From Cognatishimia activa (GTDB lineage Bacteria; Pseudomonadota; Alphaproteobacteria; Rhodobacterales; Rhodobacteraceae), in NCBI RefSeq assembly GCF_001458335.1, contig NZ_CYTO01000004.1, positions 1-64,000 on the forward strand: a DNA stretch of 64,000 bases, in the 5' to 3' direction. Every line of letters begins with the position of its first letter. The first letter of the stretch is position 1. Position numbers and translations under genes: made by a program. The notes under the pieces were generated by a model. It was not told where the DNA came from. It made no database searches and saw only the letters and a program-made list of their open reading frames with translations. Positions 32,878 to 41,737 of the stretch are shown piece after piece.

Positions 32878-34209
32878 TTAGCCTTTGGAGAACTCAGGAT
32901 ATGCTTCCATACCCAGCTCTGCCATATCCAGACCGTTAATCTCAGCTTCTTCCTCAACACGGATGCCCATGGTGGCTTTCAGGATGAACCAAACCAGACC
33001 GGAAGCAACGATAGTGAAGATGCCGACTACGAAGATAGAGTACAGCTGTGTGCCCAGGGATGCGTCGGAGTTGGTGAATACAACTGCGATTGTGCCCCAG
33101 ATACCTGCGATCAAGTGAACAGGGATCGCACCAACAACATCGTCGATTTTCAGTTTGTCGAGCATTGGAACCGCGAAGACCACGATCACACCGCCAACGG
33201 CACCGATCAGAGTTGCAGAACCCAGAGTTGGTGTCAGAGGCTCAGCTGTGATGGACACGAGGCCCGCCAGTGCGCCGTTCAGAACCATAGTAAGGTCAGG
33301 CTTCTTGTACAGGATCTGTGTCAGAAGCAGAGCCGCGATCGCACCACCAGCAGCCGCTGTGTTTGTGTTTGCGAAGATACGGGAAACGTCTGCAACGTCA
33401 CCAACAGTGCCCATCGCCAGCTGAGAGCCGCCGTTGAAGCCGAACCAACCCAGCCACAGGATGAATGTACCCAGTGTTGCCAGTGTCAGGTTAGAGCCAG
33501 GCATAGGAACGGTTTTGCCGTCTTTGTACTTGCCGATACGTGGGCCGAGGATGATTGCGCCAGTCAGAGCTGCCCAGCCACCTACGGAGTGCACAACAGT
33601 GGAACCCGCGAAGTCCAGGAAGCCTGCTTCGTCCAAGAAACCGCCGCCCCATTTCCAGGAAGCCTGCAGTGGGTAGATGATTGCTGTCAGAACGATCGTG
33701 AAGATCAGGAATGGCCACAGCTTGATGCGCTCAGCCAAAGTACCAGACACGATGGATGCTGTGGTTGCACAGAACATCAGCTGGAAGAAGAAGTCAGAAC
33801 CAGTGGACGCATAACCGTAGTCATCTGCGCCATCACGGCCAACACCGACTGCTTCCAGAACACCTACGCCCCAAACGCCGGACAGAACGCCGTCGACGGA
33901 CCATGTGCCCAGTGGGTACATCAGGTTGTAACCGATCAGGTAGTAGAAGATCGCTGCCAGAGAGAACAAAGAGATGTTCTTTGTCAGCTGCATGGTTACG
34001 TTTTTGCCGCGAACAAGGCCCGCTTCAAGCATCGCAAAACCAGCTGCCATCCAGAAAACCAGGAAGCCACCGACCAGGAACAGCAGGGAGTTCAAAATAA
34101 AGATAGAGTCTGTGGATGCGTCCACGCCCGGAACCGCGTCTTGGGCAAAGCCCAGAGTTGGAAGGGCGGTCAGCGCAGTTGCCAGACCAATTTTGTTAAC
34201 GAGTTTCAT
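32878..34209 (-). CDS. amtB: ammonium transporter
   Basis: 443-aa ammonium channel/transporter with a cleavable signal peptide (MKLVNKIGLATALTALPTLGFA) and eleven or so membrane helices. Family segments include FLVFWMAAGFAMLEAGLVRGKN, FFFQLMFCATTASIVSGTLAER (the Phe gate and signature), and the conserved histidines in STVVHSVGGWAALTGAI and AIPVHLIAGIWGTI. The C-terminus, LDMAELGMEAYPEF, is the GlnK-contact tail. It is made from the same transcript as glnK, 25 bp upstream, so PII can block it when ammonium is high. Confidence 0.96.
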   Translation of the reverse strand: MKLVNKIGLATALTALPTLGFAQDAVPGVDASTDSIFILNSLLFLVGGFLVFWMAAGFAMLEAGLVRGKNVTMQLTKNISLFSLAAIFYYLIGYNLMYPLGTWSVDGVLSGVWGVGVLEAVGVGRDGADDYGYASTGSDFFFQLMFCATTASIVSGTLAERIKLWPFLIFTIVLTAIIYPLQASWKWGGGFLDEAGFLDFAGSTVVHSVGGWAALTGAIILGPRIGKYKDGKTVPMPGSNLTLATLGTFILWLGWFGFNGGSQLAMGTVGDVADVSRIFANTNTAAAGGAIAALLLTQILYKKPDLTMVLNGALAGLVSITAEPLTPTLGSATLIGAVGGVIVVFAVPMLDKLKIDDVVGAIPVHLIAGIWGTIAVVFTNSDASLGTQLYSIFVVGIFTIVASGLVWFILKATMGIRVEEEAEINGLDMAELGMEAYPEFSKG

Positions 34210-34234
34210 TGGTATTTCCCTTTTCCCGCGCGCA

Positions 34235-34573
34235 TTACAGCGCGTCCTCGTTGGTTTCGCCGGTCCGAACGCGTACCGCTTGGGATACGTCCAGAACGAA
34301 GATTTTGCCGTCGCCGATTTTGCCGGTACGTGCTGTGGAAGAGATTGTCTCCACAGTTTGGTCAACCATCGCGTCAGACACGACGAGTTCCAGCTTCACC
34401 TTTGGCACGAAGTTCACAGTGTATTCAGCACCGCGATAAATTTCTGTGTGACCAGATTGAGCACCAAAGCCCTTAATCTCTGTCACCATAAGACCGCGCA
34501 CGCCGATATCAGTCAGCGCTTCGCGGACCTCTTCCAACTTGAACGGTTTGATTGTTGCAATAATCAGTTTCAC
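34235..34573 (-). CDS. glnK: nitrogen regulatory protein P-II
   Basis: 112-aa PII signalling protein that reads 2-oxoglutarate, ATP/ADP and nitrogen state. It has the entire fold: [19 protein letters not shown], the T-loop with Tyr51 ([11 protein letters not shown]) for uridylylation, and [13 protein letters not shown] near the end. The start is GTG (34573) with AGGGGA upstream, not the longer upstream frame. Co-transcription with amtB is the ancestral arrangement and supports the name GlnK over GlnB. Expression is probably nitrogen-controlled; a weak NtrC-like site lies about 140 bp upstream. Confidence 0.96.
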   Translation of the reverse strand: MKLIIATIKPFKLEEVREALTDIGVRGLMVTEIKGFGAQSGHTEIYRGAEYTVNFVPKVKLELVVSDAMVDQTVETISSTARTGKIGDGKIFVLDVSQAVRVRTGETNEDAL

Positions 34574-34712
34574 CCGTTTCCCCTTTCTGATGCAGATGAC
34601 CGACAACACGGCCACCAACTCGATGCAGCGGCAGAAAATCGCCTGATGGCGCGAAATCGAAGCAAAACGCGGGATTTTTGAGCTTTCGACTGGGTGAAAA
34701 CGCACAATTTTT

Positions 34713-34725
34713 GCACAAATTGGTG
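34713..34725 (-). promoter_or_regulatory. weak NtrC-like site upstream of glnK
   Basis: GCACAAATTGGTG resembles the NtrC half-site pair GCAC...TGGTGC but has one base too few between the halves. It sits about 140 bp from the glnK start, in an AT-rich region, beside a direct repeat (GCACAA at 34702 and 34713). It is only a candidate. Confidence 0.3.
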
Positions 34726-34840
34726 TTTGTGATTAAAAAATATGCGAAATGAAAAGGGTTTTTTGCGACAAGATCGGCTCTACTTTCGTCTGTGAATTCG
34801 TTAGACTGCGCAAAAAGAGCGATCTCGGGCAGACATCACA

Positions 34841-36997
34841 ATGAGTGATTCCAGAAAGAAAAAGCCGCCATTGGTGGCAGAGAAGCGGTATGGCGCAAAG
34901 GCGGCTTCGCCGAAAAAGGCAAAGCCTGCGCGGAAGGCAAAAACCAAAAAGCCTCGCTCGCGTCCTGCGACGCGCCGCCCTGACGCGAAGAAGCGCACTG
35001 GTATTCTGGGCTTTTTCACAAACCTGATCCTCTGGATGCTGAGCCTGATTTGGAAAGTGACATGGCGCAGCGCCATGGTGGTCGGTCTGATCATTGGATT
35101 GGCGGTCACCTATGTTTACTTGCAACTGCCGGAATTGGACGAGTTGCTCGATGGACGCGCTCAAGGGTCGGTGACATTGCAAGACCGCAATGGCGACGTA
35201 TTCGCGTGGCGCGGGGATCAGTTCGGCGGTGTCGTGACTGCAGACACCGTGTCTCGTCATCTAAAGAATGCTGTGATCGCGACAGAGGACAAACGATATT
35301 ATCGCCATTTCGGTGTCAGCCCGAGGGGCGTGGCATCGGCGGTTCGCATCAACCTGCGGGAGGGCCGTGGCCCGCTTTCCGGTCATGGTGGTTCGACCAT
35401 CACGCAACAGACCGCAAAGCTTCTGTGTTTGGGTGTGGAGTATGACAAGACACAATGGGAGAGCGAAGCGGCTTACGTCTCTGATTGTCGTCGAGGGTCC
35501 ATGTCTCGCAAGATCAAAGAAGCGATTTATGCGATGGCGATGGAGGCGAAGTATTCTAAGGACGATATCCTCTCCATCTACCTGAACCGCGCCTATATGG
35601 GCGGCGGCGCTTATGGTGCAGAAGCTGCAGCACAACGTTACTTCGGTAAAAGCGCCGCAACTTTGAACCCAGCTGAGTCTGCGACGATCGCGGGGCTGTT
35701 AACCGCTCCGTCACGGCTCGCACCGACCAGCAACCTGAAAAGGTCTCAGGACCGGGCCGCGACTGTTTTACGCTTAATGAATGATCAGGGGCTTTTGTCG
35801 GACGCGGACACGAAAAAATGGCAGAATAATCCGGCCACACTTTCGCAAGCAGCGCAGGCAAGGGCAGGTGGTTACTTTGCTGATTGGGTCATGTCGACGG
35901 GTCCGGAGTTCTTTACCAACAATACGACCGAAGACGTGATCATCTCTACCACGCTGGACCAGCGGATTCAGAAGGCTGCCGAAGACGGCCTGAGCTGGGT
36001 GTTTGAAAACAAAGTGCGGGAAGGGTCCAAAGCTGAGGCTGCAATTGTTGTAATGTCAGCCGACGGTGCGGTACGTGCGATGGTCGGCGGGCGGCAGTCA
36101 AAGGTGTCTGGTGCCTTTAACCGGGCGGTCCAAGCCAAGCGTCAAACCGGGTCCGCCTTTAAGCCGTTTGTTTACGCGACGGCTTTGGAGCTGGGTTACA
36201 CGCATACTGATACAGTTATGGATGCGCCTTATTGTCTGAATATTCCGGGGTCCGGCGAATGGTGTCCGCGCAACTACACCAATAAGCACTACGGCGAGGT
36301 TTCGCTTGAGTGGTCCTTGATGAACTCGCTCAATGTACCAGCGGTAAAGATTTCCGAAGCGGTGGGTCGGGACAATGTGCGCAAAGTGGCTGGTGACTTT
36401 GGCATCGCGAGCGACTTGGCCGATGGTCCAGCGCTTGCTCTCGGTGCGTCTGAGTCGACCCTGCTGGAAATGACCGGCGCGTATGCCGGCATTTTGAACG
36501 GTGGCTCTTCAGTGACGCCATTTGGTTTGGTGGAATTGCGCCTGCAAGGAGATGCAGAACCGCTCATGGGCACTGGCGGCGGCATCGGTGAGCGCGTGAT
36601 CAGCGACGGTGCGGCGCGCGAACTCATATACATGATGTCCAAGGTTGTCTCTGAGGGGACTGGCGCACGTGCGCAGCTGCCGAGCTGGCAGGTGGCCGGT
36701 AAGACCGGCACCACGAGTGCGGCGAAAGACGCTTGGTTCATTGGCTTCACAGCCGATTACGTTGTGGGTGTTTGGATGGGGTATGACGATAACACACCCT
36801 TGACCGGTGTGACTGGTGGCGGCCTGCCTGCAGAGATTTGGCGTGAAGTTATGCAACGGGTGACGGATGGCATGTCTCCGCGACCATTGCCTGCGTTCAC
36901 ACCGAAACCAAAACCACGGCCATTGCCGCCAAAGCGCGAAAACAATCGCGAAAATGTCTTGGAACAGTTGCTACGAGGCCTGCTCGGCGGGAATTGA
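34841..36997 (+). CDS. class A penicillin-binding protein (PBP1A-like)
   Basis: Bifunctional peptidoglycan glycosyltransferase-transpeptidase, 718 aa. It has a basic cytoplasmic tail (about 1-75, Lys/Arg-rich), one membrane anchor (about 80-97), a GT51 domain (about 115-300) and a transpeptidase domain (about 360-665). GT motifs: ATEDKRYYRHFG with Glu149, GGSTITQQTAK, and SIYLNRAYMGGGAYG. Transpeptidase motifs: Ser438 in GSAFKPF (SxxK), Ser496-Leu-Asn498, and KTGTTS at 621. A proline-rich C-terminal tail (PKPKPRPLPPKRE) is unusual. It stands alone, divergent from glnK, facing the OmpA gene. Confidence 0.94.
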   Translation: MSDSRKKKPPLVAEKRYGAKAASPKKAKPARKAKTKKPRSRPATRRPDAKKRTGILGFFTNLILWMLSLIWKVTWRSAMVVGLIIGLAVTYVYLQLPELDELLDGRAQGSVTLQDRNGDVFAWRGDQFGGVVTADTVSRHLKNAVIATEDKRYYRHFGVSPRGVASAVRINLREGRGPLSGHGGSTITQQTAKLLCLGVEYDKTQWESEAAYVSDCRRGSMSRKIKEAIYAMAMEAKYSKDDILSIYLNRAYMGGGAYGAEAAAQRYFGKSAATLNPAESATIAGLLTAPSRLAPTSNLKRSQDRAATVLRLMNDQGLLSDADTKKWQNNPATLSQAAQARAGGYFADWVMSTGPEFFTNNTTEDVIISTTLDQRIQKAAEDGLSWVFENKVREGSKAEAAIVVMSADGAVRAMVGGRQSKVSGAFNRAVQAKRQTGSAFKPFVYATALELGYTHTDTVMDAPYCLNIPGSGEWCPRNYTNKHYGEVSLEWSLMNSLNVPAVKISEAVGRDNVRKVAGDFGIASDLADGPALALGASESTLLEMTGAYAGILNGGSSVTPFGLVELRLQGDAEPLMGTGGGIGERVISDGAARELIYMMSKVVSEGTGARAQLPSWQVAGKTGTTSAAKDAWFIGFTADYVVGVWMGYDDNTPLTGVTGGGLPAEIWREVMQRVTDGMSPRPLPAFTPKPKPRPLPPKRENNRENVLEQLLRGLLGGN

Positions 36998-36999
36998 AC

Positions 37000-37947
37000 C
37001 TACTGGCTGAGTAGCACCGCTTCGACCCGGCGATTTGCATTTCGCCCGCTGTCAGTTTTGTTGGATGCGATTGGCGCGAGGTAGCCGACCCCCTGCGCAT
37101 CAATTCGTGCGGCAGGTATGCCTAGGTCGTTGACCAGTCGCCCTTTTACTGCCAAAGCGCGACGCTCTGACAACGCGACGTTTCCTTCAAGACTGCCAAC
37201 ATTGTCTGTATGGCCAACCAGCGCGATACGGGCATCTGGAGTAGCGATGAGGTAAGCGGCGATGGCTTGTAAGGAAGCGAAGTCTCCATCTGCGAGATTG
37301 GCTGACCCAGTCTCAAATTTTAAGTCGCTCAGCACGACATGCCCACCAAGATCCAACGCCTTGATCAAATCAGATGGTATTGTTGGGTCGACCACGGTTG
37401 GTGCGACCGGAGCGGTCACCACCGGTTTGTCCAAAGGCAGCTCTCCAGCTTCGGGACCTGGCAGAACAGCAATCAATTGCGTGTAGCCAAGCACGTCGGA
37501 TGTGCTTACCAAAACGCTCACCGCTTCGGTGCCTTTGCTTGTGTCTTTCAATGCAGACACAAAGCGATAATTGGCCAAATCGACGAACATTCCGGGGGCG
37601 GGCATAACTTCGGTTGCGAACCTGAAATCAAATCCACCACAGCTACTTGCATCACAATCTAGCAAAATCGCGAAACCTGAAGCTTCCAGCTGGCCACGCA
37701 GTGGCGCGATCAATTGTTCTGTGTCGAGATCTTCGCCCTGCAAATGCCAAGCTTGACGTGAGACATGACCCGTCAGTTGGCGGGATGAAAGAGTACCATC
37801 ATAAAAAGGTCCATCAGGAAGTGCGTAGCTGCCTGACTCTTTGACCTCATCTTCTGCCAACACGCTACCCTGCGGCATCGCGATTTCAAGCGCCGCTGCA
37901 GCAACAGGAAAAAACAGGCATGGAATGAGGGCTGCGACTCTGTTCAT
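37000..37947 (-). CDS. OmpA-family protein
   Basis: 315-aa envelope protein with a signal peptide (about 1-19) and a C-terminal OmpA domain (about 205-315) that binds peptidoglycan: ALVGHTDNVGSLEGNVALSERR, and RIDAQGVGYLAPIAS and NRRVEAVL. The N-terminal half (about 20-190) is a globular domain I cannot assign; it has CDASSCGG, a pair of cysteines that could form a disulfide. No beta-barrel pattern is seen. It probably links the outer layer of the cell envelope to peptidoglycan. Confidence 0.88.
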   Translation of the reverse strand: MNRVAALIPCLFFPVAAAALEIAMPQGSVLAEDEVKESGSYALPDGPFYDGTLSSRQLTGHVSRQAWHLQGEDLDTEQLIAPLRGQLEASGFAILLDCDASSCGGFDFRFATEVMPAPGMFVDLANYRFVSALKDTSKGTEAVSVLVSTSDVLGYTQLIAVLPGPEAGELPLDKPVVTAPVAPTVVDPTIPSDLIKALDLGGHVVLSDLKFETGSANLADGDFASLQAIAAYLIATPDARIALVGHTDNVGSLEGNVALSERRALAVKGRLVNDLGIPAARIDAQGVGYLAPIASNKTDSGRNANRRVEAVLLSQ

Positions 37948-38002
37948 GCTAGCTGTATGAGCCAGTGAAAAGGCTTATGCAACCGCTACACATCTGCGGA
38001 GG

Positions 38003-38725
38003 CTAGGCTTTGATCCGGTAGTGATAGCTGCCGATATTTTGCATGCCCAATGACTGATAGAGCTTGTTTGCGGCTGTGTTAGTTTGCGTGCAAATGACCG
38101 AAACTGTTTCCCCGCCGTTTTCTAGAGTCCAAAATCCCGTGCGGATCATCGCCCAGCGTCCAAGGCCGTTGCGGCGCTGACGTGGTGTGATCTCAAGTGC
38201 GTGGATCATAGAAACGCCGTCATGCATGCTGACAAATGATGTGCCCGCAGGCTTATCGTTCCATCGGCTAAGCAGTCCAGTTTTTGGATATGCAGCACGG
38301 AGCATCACTTCAATGCGCTCTTGGGCGACGCCGCCCTCGGACCAAAGCTCTTCCATGATTGCCAAAGGTTCCCAAGTCGGGATGGCGACGGTGCGCGGAG
38401 GCGTTTCTATTGCAAGGTCTTTGGCGGCGATGGCGTAGACATTTACGGGATCAATGACGCTATAGCCTCGCCCGATCAGAATTTGGTCCAGCGCCCCTTC
38501 GCCCTCACGAATTTGAAACAGGCGTGATTGGCCAAGTGCATCCATCGCTGCTTCTGCTTCATCATAATTGGCACGAGCGAGAGGGGCGTTCAGTGTCGCC
38601 GCGGAGACCCGTTTGCCACCACCTTTTCCATCGCGCACGATGAAGCCGCCGATCTCGCGTTGCGATGCGCAAGGCCAAGTGGCTTCACATACGTCATACA
38701 GCTTGTCGATGGTCGGCAGGGTCAC
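38003..38725 (-). CDS. GNAT acetyltransferase, 240 aa
   Basis: Two-lobed GNAT-family protein. The acetyl-CoA loop is RQRRNGLGRWAMI (about 190-202), and the C-terminal strand-helix reads TQTNTAANKLYQSLGMQNIGSYHYR. The first half looks like a degenerate second GNAT lobe, as seen in larger members. The start GTG overlaps the stop of the cinA-like gene (GTGA) so the two are coupled. The substrate cannot be inferred. Confidence 0.82.
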   Translation of the reverse strand: MTLPTIDKLYDVCEATWPCASQREIGGFIVRDGKGGGKRVSAATLNAPLARANYDEAEAAMDALGQSRLFQIREGEGALDQILIGRGYSVIDPVNVYAIAAKDLAIETPPRTVAIPTWEPLAIMEELWSEGGVAQERIEVMLRAAYPKTGLLSRWNDKPAGTSFVSMHDGVSMIHALEITPRQRRNGLGRWAMIRTGFWTLENGGETVSVICTQTNTAANKLYQSLGMQNIGSYHYRIKA

Positions 38726-39441
38726 GCAAACATATCCTTAAGCTCTCTCATAAACGCATCGATACGCGTTTGATCCGTTCCGCGTGCGACCACGTTTGCA
38801 CCATAGATGCCATTGTCTTGGAAAGGGTATGAGCCAATCGAAAGCTCGGCAAATTTTTCTGCCAACACCCCAAGAGGCCCTGCAAGGTCCCCTTCGCCGC
38901 GGTTGATCCTTAGGGTGGCGGATAAAAGCGGCGCGCCTCCGGTGATGTTGGGCAAGACACTGGCAACCATGGCTTTGAAAACCGACGGTACGCCCGCCAT
39001 GACGTGAACGTTTTTGATCGTGAAACCCGGTGCGACAGAAACGGGGTTCTCGATCAAAGTTGCATCGTCCGGTATACGGGCCATCCGCAGGCGTGCTTCA
39101 TTCAATTCACGCCCAGTACTCTCATAATGTGCTGCCAAAAGATCGCGGGCATCGTCGCGCACGTCGATATGCTGATCAAAGGCGGCGGCCACACAATCGG
39201 CGGTGATGTCATCGTGAGTTGGACCAATGCCGCCGGATGTGAAGACATGATCGTAGCTATCTGAAATAGAGCGGACTGTTTCGGTGATCATCGCCGCGTC
39301 GTCGCTGATCACACGCACTTCTTTTAAATCCACACCGCGTTCTGTTAGCTGCCCAGCCAAGTAATGCATGTTTGCGTCGCGCGTGCGTCCCGAGAGGATT
39401 TCATCTCCGATCACAATCATCGCTGCGGTGGGGTTTGGCAT
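38722..39441 (-). CDS. CinA-like molybdopterin-binding-fold protein
   Basis: 239-aa protein with the MoaB/MogA-like fold of the CinA N-terminus. Characteristic segments are AAMIVIGDEILSGRTRDAN and VFTSGGIGPTHDDITADCVAAAF. It lacks the C-terminal NMN deamidase domain of full CinA, so it matches the short form (about 240 aa) that is common in alphaproteobacteria. Function in the short form is unclear; nucleotide pyrophosphatase activity is possible. GGAGAG precedes the ATG at 39441; a longer frame to 39504 is disfavoured. Confidence 0.88.
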   Translation of the reverse strand: MPNPTAAMIVIGDEILSGRTRDANMHYLAGQLTERGVDLKEVRVISDDAAMITETVRSISDSYDHVFTSGGIGPTHDDITADCVAAAFDQHIDVRDDARDLLAAHYESTGRELNEARLRMARIPDDATLIENPVSVAPGFTIKNVHVMAGVPSVFKAMVASVLPNITGGAPLLSATLRINRGEGDLAGPLGVLAEKFAELSIGSYPFQDNGIYGANVVARGTDQTRIDAFMRELKDMFA

Positions 39442-39570
39442 AAGGCTCTCCGGACGCTTTAGGGTCTTTGGTCGGCAAGATAGCGTGCGCCTTGACCGTC
39501 GCAAGGCCCGCTGGCCGAGAAAGCTCTAATGTGGCCTTTCTTATTTGAAATGCCCTGCTACTAAGTTCCC

Positions 39571-40275
39571 ATGAATTTTGCAGAACCATTGATCCCGGCC
39601 ACCTTGGTCCGTCGTTACAAACGCTTTCTATCTGACGCCGTTTTGCCGGATGGGCGTGAGATTACCGCCCACGTCGCCAATCCCGGCGCGATGCTGGACC
39701 TGACGGAGCCCGGAACCAAGATCTGGTTGGAACCCAATGATGACCCCAAGCGCAAACTCAAATTTGCATGGCGGATGAACGAGACCGATGATGGCACTTT
39801 GATTGGTGTGGATACATCGATGCCGAACCGCATAGTGAAAGAGGCACTTCTGGCGCGCTCTATTCCGGAGCTCGCGGATTACGAGAATATCCGTCCAGAA
39901 GTGAAATACGGGGAAAACAGCCGCATTGATTTTCTGCTGACCGACCCAGACAAGCCGGACCTTTACGTAGAGGTCAAAAACGTTTCTACCAGCCGGTCGC
40001 CACATCTTTCAGAGTTTCCTGACTGCGTGACCGCGCGCGGTGCGAAGCACTTGTTTGAATTGGCTGAAATGGCCCGCAGCGGAAAGCGCGCGATGATGTT
40101 TTATCTAGTACAGCGTACCGATTGCCATGAGATGAGCATCGCTGCTGATCTGGACCCTGCATATGGCGAGGCGTTCCAAGCGGCCATGGCGGCTGGCGTT
40201 GAAGTTCTAGCCTATGATTGCGCAATGTCGCCCCAAGGTATCTCGATCGGGCAAAGGCGTGCGTTTATTCGCTAG
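39571..40275 (+). CDS. sfsA: SfsA family protein
   Basis: 234-aa member of the SfsA family, a nuclease-fold (PD-(D/E)XK-like) nucleic-acid-binding protein originally called sugar fermentation stimulation protein. Family landmarks are LVRRYKRFLSDAVL, ITAHVANPGAMLDL, SRIDFLLTDPDKPDLYVEVKNV with the acidic/Lys nuclease-like core, and ARGAKHLFELAEM. Its actual role is unsettled. It runs toward map, 68 bp downstream, and the two may be one transcript. Confidence 0.94.
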   Translation: MNFAEPLIPATLVRRYKRFLSDAVLPDGREITAHVANPGAMLDLTEPGTKIWLEPNDDPKRKLKFAWRMNETDDGTLIGVDTSMPNRIVKEALLARSIPELADYENIRPEVKYGENSRIDFLLTDPDKPDLYVEVKNVSTSRSPHLSEFPDCVTARGAKHLFELAEMARSGKRAMMFYLVQRTDCHEMSIAADLDPAYGEAFQAAMAAGVEVLAYDCAMSPQGISIGQRRAFIR

Positions 40276-40343
40276 AGCCCCTCTGGTCCTTTGCCGCAAA
40301 GAGTCCTAAGTAAGGGGAAATTTGACGATTTGGAGCGTGCCTC

Positions 40344-41156
40344 ATGATTGGTAAGGCCGGACGAACCCGCGACGGGATCAAAATCTATCAGCAAGCCGAT
40401 TTTGCCGGCATGCATGCGGCAGGCGCGGTCACGGCCACGATTTTGGACGAGATTGCGGAATTCGTGTTTCCGGGCCAAACCACGGGTGAGATCGATCGGA
40501 TCATCACTGAAAAGGTCGAAGCTGCAGGCGCGAAATCCGCTACGATTGGCTATCGGGGCTATCAGCACGCAAGCTGCATCTCGGTGAACCACGTTGTTTG
40601 TCACGGTATCCCGGGCGGCAAAGTTCTTAAGGATGGCGACATTCTGAACATCGACGTAACCACCATCGTTGACGGTTGGTTCGGCGATTCAAGCCGCATG
40701 TATGTGGCGGGGAAACTGCCACGCAAGGCGGAGCTACTGATTCAAGCCACCCATGACGCGCTGTTCAAAGGCATTGAGATCGTGAAGCCGGGAAACACCT
40801 TTGGTGACATTGGCCACGCCATTCAGAGCTTTGCAGAAAAGAAACGGATGAGTGTGGTGCGCGATTTCTGCGGCCACGGTCTTGGCCGGGAATTCCACGA
40901 GCCACCAAACGTGCTGCACTATGGCCGCCCTGGCACCGGTGCGGTGCTGGAAGAAGGCATGTTCTTCACGATTGAGCCGATGATCAACCTAGGTCGGCCT
41001 GAAACCAAGGTGTTGGCGGATGATTGGACAGCGGTAACCCGTGATAAATCCTTGTCCGCGCAGTTTGAACACTCGATTGGTGTGACCGCCGATGGGTTTG
41101 AGATTTTCACTCTGTCGCCAAACGGGACCTTCCACCCGACCTATAATACCGCGTGA
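40344..41156 (+). CDS. map: methionine aminopeptidase, type I
   Basis: Removes the starter methionine from new proteins. The 270-aa M24 enzyme has the metal-binding set: substrate His in GYQHASCISVNHVVCHGIPG, the Asp pair in ILNIDVTTIVDGWFGDSSRM, the later His in DFCGHGLGREFHEPPN, and Glu in GMFFTIEPM and QFEHSIGVT. The length is normal for an enzyme without N-terminal extension. It faces rsmD convergently with 11 bp between and no visible terminator. Confidence 0.96.
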   Translation: MIGKAGRTRDGIKIYQQADFAGMHAAGAVTATILDEIAEFVFPGQTTGEIDRIITEKVEAAGAKSATIGYRGYQHASCISVNHVVCHGIPGGKVLKDGDILNIDVTTIVDGWFGDSSRMYVAGKLPRKAELLIQATHDALFKGIEIVKPGNTFGDIGHAIQSFAEKKRMSVVRDFCGHGLGREFHEPPNVLHYGRPGTGAVLEEGMFFTIEPMINLGRPETKVLADDWTAVTRDKSLSAQFEHSIGVTADGFEIFTLSPNGTFHPTYNTA

Positions 41157-41167
41157 TCTGAGGGGCT

Positions 41168-41737
41168 TTAAGCGATCCCCTGATATTCTAAGAACGTCAC
41201 ATGTGTGTCGCCGTATTTGCGCTGGTCTAACAGCTCGAAACCCGGCGGCGCGAGTTGCGGCGCGTTCTCTTCAAAAACTACGAGCGCTTCTTTCGCGATC
41301 CAACCGCCCTCGGTTGCGGCGACAAGTGCTTTGCCGCCTAAGTTTTTGCCGTAGGGTGGATCGAGGATGATCAGATCGAAAGCCTCTTCGGTGTTTGCAG
41401 GCAGCCGCGCGGCATCTCTAGCAAGCACTCGGCACGCGGCCTTGCTCTTTGTAATTTGAATATTCTGGCGAATGAGAGATTGGGCTTTGCGCCCGTCATC
41501 CACGAAACACACCGCTTCAGCCCCGCGCGACAGCGCTTCAAGGCCGAGTGCACCTGTGCCGGCAAACAAATCCAAAACCCGTGCGCCGGTGATGGGGTCT
41601 CCAAATTTTCCGCCCATCAGGACATTAAATAGGTTTTCCCGCACGCGGTCGGTTGTGGGGCGCAGATGTGCGCTAGCGTCGCCTTTGCCAACCGATGCAA
41701 GCGCAGTGCCTTTAAACTGGCCGGCGACAATCCTCAT
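41168..41737 (-). CDS. rsmD: 16S rRNA m2G966 methyltransferase
   Basis: Methylates guanine-966 of 16S rRNA during 30S assembly. 189 aa with the RsmD hallmarks: MRIVAGQFKGTAL at the start, LRPTTDRVRENLFN, the SAM motif VLDLFAGTGALGLEALSRGA, and the catalytic DLIILDPPYGKN. Near the end, YGDTHVTFLEYQ matches the family. The start codon overlaps the flavoprotein stop upstream by 4 bp (ATGA), so it is the second gene of a pair. Confidence 0.93.
   Translation of the reverse strand: MRIVAGQFKGTALASVGKGDASAHLRPTTDRVRENLFNVLMGGKFGDPITGARVLDLFAGTGALGLEALSRGAEAVCFVDDGRKAQSLIRQNIQITKSKAACRVLARDAARLPANTEEAFDLIILDPPYGKNLGGKALVAATEGGWIAKEALVVFEENAPQLAPPGFELLDQRKYGDTHVTFLEYQGIA

Noticed and set aside
32797-34476. 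Long 559-codon frame on the plus strand opposite amtB and glnK
   Set aside because: It mirrors clearly real genes on the other strand, is abnormally rich in Cys, Gln and His, and has no recognisable motif or ribosome site.
34574-34840. Sigma-54 promoter before glnK
   Set aside because: No GG-N10-GC pair with the right surroundings was found; TTGGTGGCCGTGTTGTCGG comes close but lacks the -12 GC.
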